From contig OZ020189.1 of assembly GCA_963971165.1 (NCBI GenBank), positions 7,502,001-7,566,000 of the forward strand: DNA of 64,000 nt. The letters are read 5' to 3'. The stretch is from Philopedon plagiatum (lineage: Eukaryota > Arthropoda > Insecta > Coleoptera > Curculionidae). The translations under genes and the position numbers were made by a program. The notes under the pieces were generated by a model. It was not told the origin of the DNA. It ran no database searches and was given only the letters and a program-made list of their open reading frames with translations. This document shows positions 12,790-21,876 of this stretch, piece by piece. Every line of letters starts with the position of its first letter. The stretch's first letter is position 1.

Positions 12790-13736
12790 AGGGATTTTTT
12801 GGCGAGATAAACGGTTATATGTAAATGACCGCTGCGGTCTTTTAATAATGACGTCATAATCAAGCGGTTTTTGTAAATCGCCAAAATGACACGGTTTTTT
12901 CATTTGTTTATAAACCCATCTGTCAAGTTTTATTTCTCGTTTGTTGGTTTTGTTTTATTGTACTAGACTGACTAGTGTTTACTGACTGCCATGTATTAAT
13001 ATAATTACTAGCAGCACAAGGCACAATTATAAACTCAAAAAAAAACATGCAAAACAAATTGAAGTTAAATAATAATTATAAAATAACAAAACGTGTCATT
13101 TTATTTATTAATAATTAATTTGACTGTTTACTTTACTTACTGTTTAGCAACTCCATGACAGTAGCCAAACCTGTTACCAGCTTTATGCGCCCGCAGACTT
13201 TTTTCTCAGGCGGGGTAAAATAAAAAATATATATATTTTTAAAGATTTTATTACTAATATAATTAAAAAGGATGACAATCTCACAATCTCAGGGGGGCCC
13301 TGGCCCCTCCCTGCGGGCGCCCATCCCTGCCTCTAAAGTTGACCGAGTATTCATACTGTTCATTTTCTCTGTCTCTCTAATGAATTGTTAGCTTCTCTTT
13401 CTGGAGCAATTTGCCAGTACTGTTCATTTTTCATTTTTGTGGATGCATTTTTGGCACAGGCACAGACACAGGACTAGATCACTGCACAGGACTCCATAAG
13501 TCTTTTTTTTTTGGTTTATGTACGTTGAAAAATGGCGAATTTGGCTCTCAATGTCAAATTTAACCGGTGATGGCTTTTTATCAACAACTTGCACCTTGTT
13601 GAATAAATTAAAAGACCGTTTTTAAAACGATGACGTCAGCAATGACGTCATTTGAAAGACCGCTTAGTCGCGAAAACGGACCGGTATCAGATACCGCTCC
13701 AAAATTTAAAACCGTTTATCTCGCCAAAAAATCCCT
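12790..13736. mobile_element. MITE nested in the inner Harbinger, CTA duplication
   Basis: Perfect 26-base terminal inverted repeats start AGGGATTTTTTGGCGAGATA and end TATCTCGCCAAAAAATCCCT. The 3-bp flanks CTA (12787-12789 and 13737-13739) are identical, as expected for a PIF/Harbinger-type MITE. Subterminal motifs (GACCGC, TGACGTCA) recur near both ends. The central part appears to hold a further small repeat with GC-rich inverted ends (ATGCGCCCGCAG at 13187, CTGCGGGCGCCCAT at about 13311). Confidence 0.85.
13176..13328. mobile_element. possible hAT-like MITE inside the 12.8-13.7 kb element
   Basis: Ends CAGCTTTATGCGCCCGCAG and CTGCGGGCGCCCATCCCTG are inverted with mismatches. The GC-rich ends contrast with an AT-rich core. 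No clean 8-bp duplication is present, so assignment is tentative. Confidence 0.4.
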
Positions 13737-14087
13737 CTATTCGCTCGAAAGTCACGTGACTACAAATCACATTCCTCTGTGTCGTCTACTCCGTTTCGTC
13801 TGCGAGGAATTACCGAACTTAGCTATCAATCTTGTTTGCGAATCGCAAAATTCAAATATAGGGGGCGGGAAAATTGAAATCATTTTAATTTTCTGCGAAT
13901 ATTCGCACGAAATTGTCTACTGGCGCAAGCTCAGTAGACTGTTTCTCAGCTGTTCGCTGAGAAAAAGCTTTGTTAATGAAAAGATCTCATTCACTTTTTT
14001 TGTAACCTGCCTGACTTCATTTGATTTTACTTGGAAACTGGAAAAATTTTGTTATAAAAGCTTTTGAAAAAAAATGATGGTCTGTAC

Positions 14088-14688
14088 TAGTGATGTAAGG
14101 ATACGTATCCAAAAATCCGTTGGATCCGAATATTAAAAGAATCCGGATTATCCGGAACCGGCCGAGAACTTGAATACGGATTCGGAATCAAAGGAATCAA
14201 AATAAATTCGCATCGGGTGGTTACTAAAGCAAAGTGCAAAGAGAAAACGGAATCGGAATCGAGTGTAAGCGAACAACACGGTCTGCGATTTGGCATATTT
14301 GATATTGTGCTTTCTCTTTCTAATGACATTTCCTAAAAAAAGATGGCATAGTTATCGGGGTAACGGGTATCATATGAGATGAGACCCATTGGTTAAACTA
14401 GTCCCGCCTCACTCGAACCGAATTCAAACGAGAACGGCGCGACGCGGTGCCTTCTTATCCCTAAACTTCGACTTCGAGTGGTATGATACCGATACCGCAT
14501 CGACCTACCTAGCCGTGTATCCGGATAGAAAATGTTTTAGTCTGTTGCATGGATACGTATACATGATCTGTAACCGCTTTCGCGCGGGTCAAGAAATGGA
14601 TTCGTATTCGGATAATGGATACGGATATTAGCTGATTCCGATTCCGTATGATTCGGATATCTAATGAATAAGGATATTTACAACACTA
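14088..14688. mobile_element. hAT-type MITE, 601 bp, with exact 8-bp TSD
   Basis: The element starts TAGTGATGTAAGGATA and ends TATTTACAACACTA. An exact 8-bp duplication GTCTGTAC lies at 14080-14087 and 14689-14696. The body is rich in GGATACGGAT-like motifs in both orientations. Short open frames inside it have no recognisable domain. Nested in the inner Harbinger. Confidence 0.9.
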
Positions 14689-14843
14689 GTCTGTACTGAA
14701 CTGGTCTAAACAATAAAGGCTTGAGGTGCTAAGCCCTTTTTGAAACTGCTTAGTGCTTCAAGCCCTAATTATTACAGTTTTGTGCTCTTGCCAATTATAT
14801 TAAAAAATAGTTGGTATTTTGTAGGTTTATAGAGATTTTACTT

Positions 14844-14915
14844 CAGGGTTCCCACCAAAATTCTTAAACTGAATTCCCTGACATTCCCTGACTTTTCAGA
14901 AAAGTGGGAACCCTG
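14844..14915. mobile_element. 72-bp MITE, CAGGGTTCCCAC family, 5-bp TSD
   Basis: Ends CAGGGTTCCCACC and GTGGGAACCCTG are inverted. The 5-bp flanks TACTT (14839-14843 and 14916-14920) are identical. A longer copy of the same family, also with a 5-bp duplication, is at 52462-52759. Non-coding. Confidence 0.75.
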
Positions 14916-15029
14916 TACTTACCTTTTTAATATTTTTATTAGCAATGGGAAAAAAATCAAACCAAAAATAAAATCTACCTTATTAAATGGAATCCATATA
15001 TTAAATAAGTATATTAGGGAAATAAAAGA

Positions 15030-16909
15030 TTACTTTGACCACTGGGGGTTAATTGGTGCTACGTTAATAAAGTAATTAGTAAGAGCAGATCGTATAATAC
15101 TAGCTTCTCGAGCATAGGCATTTCCGCCCATTCTTCCTGCGTTAGCTAAGCCATTTTTAACTTCATTTCTCCATTCCCCAGGAATGATCTCCCCTCTTTC
15201 AGTTTCTCTGTCGACATACTTTGGAGGACAATATTTTTGACCATCTCCTTTATGAGCATCAGCCTTTCTTAAAAAGTTATGTAAGCAAACAAGCGCACCC
15301 ACCATTTTTTCAATTGTTTCCAACTTTGCTATAATTGGTCTTTCCAATATTCTCCATTTGGCCACCAATATACCAAATGTGTTTTCTATAACTCGCCTAG
15401 CGCGACTTAACCTGTAATTTAAATTTGATAATAACAGTACGTTCTTCGATGAAGTTGACAATTAAATTCTTAGTTTAAGAAGGTAAAGTTATTCCTTATA
15501 AAAAGTTCTGGTTTTTGTGAAAAACCCAGTCCTATAAAAACACTGAAATATACAGAGTTCTAAAAAGTGAAAAACGTGACCCGTTAAAATTTAATTGAAG
15601 ACAGAAGGGTCACGTTTCTTTTTATTTTTTGGAGCCTAAGCCGACTTCATGGTACATTTATCTAATTCTACTAATTTACCTATAGTTAAAGATCCGTTCA
15701 TTTTGAGGCAAATAATTTCCTGGATAGGGGCGCATTAAATGAACTCCAAATGGGAATGCAGCGTCACCAATAAAAAAGTATGGGATGGGATCACCTTCAT
15801 CTGCAATTTTCCTAGGTAAAGGCAACCCAATTGAATTTGAAAAGAAAAGTTTTCCAAAATTACTGTTGCGAAAGACACCTCCATCACTTTGCCTCCCTTT
15901 TGCTCCTATATCAACCACAGTGAAACAATAATCTGCATCACATATACCAAGCAATATGATGCTACAAAAATCCTTCTAATTAAAGAAATCTGATCCACTA
16001 TTGGGTGGAGCCTGGAAATGATAAAAAAAAAATAAATAAAAGTATTTAAAAAATGATAAAATATATACTACCTGTATCCTTACATGTTTTCCATCAATCG
16101 CTCCTGCACAGTTTGGAAAATTCCATTTTGAATGAAAGCCTTCAGCAATGATCTTCCACATATTTTCAGTGGGAAACCCTAAGTATTCTGAATTTAAAGC
16201 TTCCCATATAGCAGTACAAGTGGTTTTTATAGTATATGAAACAGTGCTTAGTCCCAATCTGTACAGGTAGGAAATGCTTCTCATACTTATGCCAGCTGCT
16301 AAATACCTGATAAAGGAACAATATGTATGTTGTGTTTTCATTTTTAAAGTAAATGAAAAAATATAAATTAATACATAATCACTTCTGTTCTGTAACTTTT
16401 AGTAACTGCTTTTAGTAGCGATTATGGTGGTTAAACAGATAGAATCATTATGCGATAGTAAGTTAGGAAAAAGTTACAAGAATGTCAACATGCCAGTTGT
16501 TAGGGTAACGATGGTTATTAAAAGTTACAGAATAATTTAGTTTAGTAGAGGTGATTATAAATCCTACTAATGGTTTTAATAAAAGTACTTACCGCAGTGT
16601 AACTGATAACATTTCTCCTGGCGAAATAGGTTCACGAGAATAATATGCTTTGGCAATAAATGGTGATACCTTCTGTAATAAAATATCAAATTCCTCTACA
16701 GACATTCTGTGAAAATTTCTAAATTTTTTCTCATCTTTGAGACGCATTTCTTGAACCAGATTATGGTAAGCACCTTGTTCCTTTCGTAATTTAAAAATCT
16801 CACAAGTTCCTAGAGATCTATGTACTATTTTCTTTCGCTTTATTATGAAAACGTAAGCTGCAATCTTACGCCTTCGTTGCCAGTGATATAACTTTATTTC
16901 TTGACTCAT
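15030..16909 (-). pseudogene. inner PIF/Harbinger transposase with an in-frame stop
   Basis: DDE nuclease of the nested element. Four exons join in phase: 16909-16593, 16306-16072, 16011-15680 and 15411-15030, all with GT/AG junctions. The product begins MSQEIKLYHWQRRRK. It shows a helical region (FRNFHRMSVEEFDILLQKV), the first catalytic Asp in CAGAIDGKHVRIQ, the PPNSGSDFFN motif, the second Asp in RQSDGGVFRN and the Glu in RRVIENTFGILVAKWR. A TAG directly after SDFFN (about 15978) replaces the aromatic residue normally found in this motif and would truncate the protein before two catalytic residues. Otherwise the gene looks nearly complete, so inactivation may be recent. Confidence 0.85.
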
Positions 16910-18176
16910 TTTTTATCAAAAAATTGTAAAAGTTTCTTTACTTGATAATGATAAATAAATGAGGTTAGGTTATTACAATAATTCTCTAGTGGAAAAAATA
17001 AAAGCCCTAGAAATTTCGCCGGTCTATGAAATACAACAAATTTTGCGAATCGCGAAACGCGAAATTCGCAATTCGCGATTCGCAATTCGCGTTTATATGA
17101 AACTAGCTTAACCTTTTCTATTTATATAGGAATTTGGATGGTCCTTTGGCTTTTCAATTTTAATGTGACAACCATCTAGTGCCCCCAAAATACCTGCAAA
17201 TTCAATAATTTTAGGTAGTTTTAAATATGACTTCTATTACTAATACAAAAACTAAATACACTCCCTAGCAAAAGCCTTGCTATACCTGGAAATCCATTAA
17301 TTGCTTGAAATCCATTTATAATTTCAATAGCTCTATCTCCAATGGGAAAAGATATTATGCCAAATTTTGAATTAACTTTTAATAATCTAAGGCAGGTTCT
17401 GTAAACAACCCTCCAGCAACAGCTTTTGTTGACACCAAACCTATCACCAACAGATCTGAAACAAAAAAAAACTGCTTTTGTCTGTCCTATAAAATAACAC
17501 TGAAATAAAAGTATGCATTTTTTAACAGCTTACATATTACACACATTACTATACCCAATCTGTACAGTGGTGGGTGGGTCCCTCAAGGGTATAAAAGTTA
17601 CCTTTACACAAGTAATGTATGTACCATTGTGCCCAAACAAAAAACTAGGGCAAGAAAAGCATAAACCTGACAGAGTGAAGTTTTAGCTCTCAGACCTTAA
17701 GAAGGTGCCTAAGTTGTAGCTCCCAGGCTTTAAGACGTTACCTTGATGCACAAATCACTAATCCTTCAGATTAGTGTGCGTTGATGGTCCCTCTTTAGCG
17801 GAACTAAGTACCTACTTTAGTCCCGAAAGTACAAAAAAAAATTTTTCACCTACCGAAAGCACTCTATATTTCCTAAACACCATACAGTCATAAGGGTTTG
17901 TTTTTCTATGGATATTTCTGGTTGCCCAGGATGGATAATATGAAGATCATCATTAGCTTCGTGGATCTTTAATAACAGATCCTCAAAAGTTGAAGGAAGC
18001 AGTCTGAAATGCTGTCGAAATTGATCGTCATTAAACCTGTAAATGGTGTATTCCGCGTAAAGGTAATTTTTTTCCAAAACATTACGTTCATCGACGTCTT
18101 CCTCTTCATCGTCAATTACTAATTCTCGTATAATATTACCTGCAGTAAAAATAAATAATGCTATTTGTCTGTCCAT

Positions 18177-18680
18177 TTTTATTGAAAATTGAAAAAAACA
18201 AACTGAAAAAGAATCACAAAATCAACCTAGGTTATGTTTACTGCTCGATTTGGTCTGAAGCCGATTCTTTATTCAAATATTCTCCAAGACCTCCCGAATC
18301 ACGTGACGCAAAAATCAGCTCGCTCCGCTCCGCTCCAGGATGTGATATTGGAACTTACTCAATGAAACTCAATGCGCCCCCCAACGTGTTTATTTATCTG
18401 ACCTATAGAATGCATAAGAGAGAGATAGCGATGATTTTTAACAAATTACTCACGGACCAACGATTCCGAGATTACCTTGGCAACATTGCTTCGTACGATA
18501 CATGAATAACCTTCAATAACCGAATCCTTACTGCTAATTGAGCGATGTTGTCAAAGTCCCTTGTAGAACGCTCTCGATTACTAGAAGCCATACCAGTGGC
18601 GTACAGGCTTCTTTTAAGCTGTGATTTTATTAGTTTATGATATTGTTTCTTAGCTTACAAATACTCTTTATAATTTTTTT
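18177..18680. other. flank between outer Harbinger and the Asteroid cluster
   Basis: This should contain the 5' UTR and right terminus of the outer Harbinger. I could not identify a terminal repeat matching the left flank near 9.4-9.6 kb. An open frame on the + strand here has no domain. Confidence 0.4.
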
Positions 18681-19086
18681 ATGCAGTACCGTAATTGCCA
18701 AGGTTTGTTGGAAACAATTTCAACAATTGCCCTTTATTTTTGGATGACAGACATTTTACCGGAATTAAAATACAGGTATCAGCTTACTGTTTCACTGCTG
18801 TACAAGACAATAATAGATAGGCAACCATTTATACACTTTTGTGTCAAATATGAACACACATTTTAAATACTTTAGTCAAGAACTGGAAGTCATTGTCAAG
18901 AACGGTAAATTAATTTTTTCCTTTTAAATTCCTAGAAAATGGATTTAAAAAAAAAACAGACAAACATGTTAACAGTTATATTTGTATTAAAAACATTAAC
19001 ACAATTCCTTTTATTACATTGCAAGTAGATTTTGAATCTATAACATGGCTAAAATGGAGTAGGGGTTGTTGGGATCCAAATTTTTT

Positions 19087-21246
19087 TCATTCCTCATTTT
19101 CACTTATTTTTTCTTCGTCAACGTTATTTTCATGCTTTTTATGTTTCTTCTTTTTGTGTCTTCTGGATGAATGCTGGGGCTTTGTTTCAGAATTAAGTTG
19201 GTTTTCAAGTATACCAAGAACATAAGCTAAGGCAGCTAAAATACTGGGACAATCTTTTAACAATAATTCTAAATACTTCAGTATATTACGTCTTTTCCGT
19301 AAATTAGCTGTTAAATTATAGATAAAAGTTCCATTGAAAATTTTATGAATTTGTAAGGGTGAATAACAATTATTTAACAGCGAATTTAAGTACTTTACAT
19401 GAAGGAAGACACTTTGTATTTGAGACATTGAGTGCACTAAAATTCTATCATACAATTTACTATTTGATTCTAATTTCTTATCCATTTGAAAATAAGACAT
19501 CATTTTATCAATAAATACTACACAATCTCTGTAAGGTAGGTTTTTAAAACTTTCAAACTTGAATCCTGAAATTTCATTTTTACTTTCAATTAAGAATGAT
19601 GCAAATTGTTTATCAAATGTGTTACGAAACCTATAAAAACCCACTTTAACATCTACATAGTTTAAAATTATGAAACATACAATACAAGAATAAATTAAAG
19701 GATTGTCAAAAGGTCCTTTGATAGTGAAGTATTTTAGAGATATTAAAAATAGGTGCCACTCAATAGGAAACAGTTCTAATGTTTGTACAAATTTACTGTC
19801 CACTTGTAAAATATTTATTAGAACCTGTTTTCTGTCATCTATGCTTAAATTACTAATATCATCAAGTGTTGGTAATTTTTCATTGCTACTTGGAAGTGTA
19901 GTGTGCTTGATCCGTCCATTACCACTTCTACAAACTACAGTCAAGTCCTTGTTCTTACTTGTTAAAATTTTATGAATAACTGCTAAAATATCTAAGCTAA
20001 TTGAGTGAGAGTGGGCAGAAGAGCTGTCTTCAACTTGTGGCATACAATAATATCGGTTGAGAATGACCATGTCCATAAAACAGGATGGGTACTGACATTT
20101 TTGAAAATTTTTATAGAACAGTGTCATATTTGTATGTTCTTCTATTTCTACATTAAGATCTTTTTGGTCTTCAGTTGTGAACTCACTTTTTTCAGATGAA
20201 CTATCATCATTTTCACTATTGAATCTGCAGTGATCCTGTATTTCGTTTGTAGGTGGGGGTATCGCTTCGCTACATTTATCAAAATCGATTGAACAAACTT
20301 GTTTATTTCTGGCTGTAATTTCTAAATATTCTAATAATTCACTATCAAAGTAGCCTTTCATTGCTGCCTGAATTTTCCTTAAAACTAGCTGTCTTTTTGC
20401 ATCTTTAAACCTCCCTAATAAAGTGTTAATAGCACTCTCAAGACTTTCATTTTGAAGCCACTTTATTACTCTTTTTATTTTTTTTTGTTGGTCAATTTGG
20501 GTATTTTTACGCTTCTGGATTCTGAGATTTTTGAAAAATGGGTTAAAAAGACTGCCTTTTACATAGTTATTGCCAATCAACACAGCTAGAAGTGGTAGAT
20601 TATTTCGATCTAACCCCCCAAATTCTTGGAAGAAGTTGTCTATGTGATATATTTCACAAGCAAGGTAAGTATATGGATTTTTTGTAGATTGAGGATTGCC
20701 CTTACAAGCAGACCGTGGCATAGTGTCCAAAGGTACATAATCACAGCCGAAAACATAAAAATTTGAATCATAACTCACTACAGGGCATTCTAAGGCTTGA
20801 GCAATGCCAGCAATTTCCATATCACTTTCAAATTTACATCTGACAACTTTCAAACCTAAACTAAGCACAACATCCACAAAAACCTCCCTTAGAAATAGTG
20901 GATTTACAGGCCAAAAACCATCCATTGAAGGATTTAAATCTGTAGCAGCGTTGATCTTATTTTTCATGCGACTTATCACTGTGGTAAGTTTATGTTTCTC
21001 ATAACCCCCATCAAGTATTACATATGCAGTAATATTGCACTGGGACAGCAAATCAAAAAACTTATGTAAATAGTGAGCGAACTTATCATAGTCTCCTCCA
21101 AAGGAGTCGTTGCTTCTACATTTTTTATATAATTTTTCAGCAATGCTGTTTCCATCTAGGACTATATTACAATCGTGTAGCTCGTGGCGTTTCAAATACA
21201 AATGAGATCTGTTCTTCATAAAGGTTGTCAGACCGCGAACACCCAT
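19087..21246 (-). CDS. Asteroid-like XPG/FEN1-fold protein, copy 1 (degenerating)
   Basis: A 719-residue single-exon frame resembling Drosophila Asteroid, a member of the FEN1/XPG-fold family linked genetically to EGF-receptor signalling; the biochemical role is not settled. I place the start at the ATG at 21246 (MGVRGLTTF), because the frame upstream of it opens only with a non-ATG codon. Visible motifs: N-terminal MGVRGLTTF; the metal-binding-type acids D31 (VLDGNSIA), D79 (ILDGG), E140/D142/E144 (FESDMEIAG) and D160 (SYDSN). A Lys-rich tail (RRHKKKKHKK) ends the protein. Two differences from copy 2 suggest decay: residue 162 is Asn where copy 2 has Asp (YDSN versus YDSD), and a 2-base deletion near 19089 creates a TGA that removes the last 17 residues. 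Confidence 0.8.
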   Translation of the reverse strand: MGVRGLTTFMKNRSHLYLKRHELHDCNIVLDGNSIAEKLYKKCRSNDSFGGDYDKFAHYLHKFFDLLSQCNITAYVILDGGYEKHKLTTVISRMKNKINAATDLNPSMDGFWPVNPLFLREVFVDVVLSLGLKVVRCKFESDMEIAGIAQALECPVVSYDSNFYVFGCDYVPLDTMPRSACKGNPQSTKNPYTYLACEIYHIDNFFQEFGGLDRNNLPLLAVLIGNNYVKGSLFNPFFKNLRIQKRKNTQIDQQKKIKRVIKWLQNESLESAINTLLGRFKDAKRQLVLRKIQAAMKGYFDSELLEYLEITARNKQVCSIDFDKCSEAIPPPTNEIQDHCRFNSENDDSSSEKSEFTTEDQKDLNVEIEEHTNMTLFYKNFQKCQYPSCFMDMVILNRYYCMPQVEDSSSAHSHSISLDILAVIHKILTSKNKDLTVVCRSGNGRIKHTTLPSSNEKLPTLDDISNLSIDDRKQVLINILQVDSKFVQTLELFPIEWHLFLISLKYFTIKGPFDNPLIYSCIVCFIILNYVDVKVGFYRFRNTFDKQFASFLIESKNEISGFKFESFKNLPYRDCVVFIDKMMSYFQMDKKLESNSKLYDRILVHSMSQIQSVFLHVKYLNSLLNNCYSPLQIHKIFNGTFIYNLTANLRKRRNILKYLELLLKDCPSILAALAYVLGILENQLNSETKPQHSSRRHKKKKHKKHENNVDEEKISENEE

Positions 21247-21876
21247 TTTAAGGTACACAAAACTATTTAACTAGGTATTTAGAGTAAATTATGGGTAAAT
21301 TATAATCATTTTTCTAAATTCTATTCTATACTTCAATTCTTCAAAAACTGTAGAAAACGAGCGACACTGGGTTAGTGGGATTAAATACTATTTTCTACTT
21401 CTCTTTCTCTTATTCTCCTGTTGGATTTTGCTACCTTTACAATTACCCAAGCAAGCAAGCCTATAGAACTGTAGTTGTAGCCAAAGACAAAGAAAATAAA
21501 AGGGTATGCCAAAGATCTTGTTTTAATTGGGCAACGCTACCTTCAAACCTAAGGCCTAAGGTTTGTTGGAAACATATACGTAAATACGTAGGTATATGGA
21601 TTGCCCTTTATTTTTGGATGACAGACATTTTACTGGAATTAAAATACATCTATCAGTTTCTTGTTCCACTACTGTACAAGACAATAACAGACAGGCCACC
21701 ATTTATACACTTTTGTGTCAAATATGAACACACATAATACTTTAGTCAAGAACGGTAAATTAATTTTTTCCTTTTAAATGAATTTAAAAAAAAAACAGAA
21801 AAACATATTAACAGTTATATTTGTATTAAAAACATTAACACAATACCTTTTACTACATTGCAAGTAGATTTTGAAT

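Larger units (their letters stand above)
12291..17108 (-). mobile_element. nested PIF/Harbinger transposon, 4.8 kb
   Basis: The ends are inverted: AGCTTGTTTCATATAGACGC at the left, and on the other strand AGCTAGTTTCATATAAACGC at the right. Both are followed by repeated GCGAATTGCGAATT motifs. The 3-bp target-site duplication TAA (12288-12290 and 17109-17111; TTA in the host gene's sense) matches the TWA preference of PIF/Harbinger. It carries its own transposase gene (15030-16909, -) and at least three secondary insertions (12790-13736, 14088-14688, 14844-14915). No Myb/SANT accessory gene was found inside it. Confidence 0.9.
11744..18176 (-). pseudogene. outer PIF/Harbinger transposase, split by a nested Harbinger
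   Basis: DDE-superfamily Harbinger nuclease. Exons in gene order: 18176-17854, 17455-17286, 17193-17109, then 12290-11744 after the nested element; all junctions have GT/AG sites and matching phases. The product starts MDRQIALFIF, carries a helical region, then GALDGCHIKIEKPKDHPNSY (first catalytic Asp), DVYVGHPGSLNDARVF (second Asp) and RVIIETALGLLKGRF (Glu). Removing 12291-17108 plus one copy of the TTA target duplication rejoins the frame exactly through a KGYPSVLLQAICD-type junction. The host transposase was therefore apparently intact when hit. It pairs with the Myb/SANT-like gene at 9926-10814. The insertion leaves it broken unless the insert is spliced out, for which I see no evidence. 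Confidence 0.85.

Noticed and set aside
17750..17790. tRNA- or snRNA-like hairpin in the outer Harbinger intron
   Set aside because: Only one short stem (CACTAATC/GATTAGTG); no cloverleaf or internal promoter boxes.
9429..18640. Terminal inverted repeats of the outer Harbinger
   Set aside because: The hairpin at 9.43-9.55 kb and sequence at 18.3-18.6 kb share only short matches (GTTACCAAGG-like), too weak to define ends.
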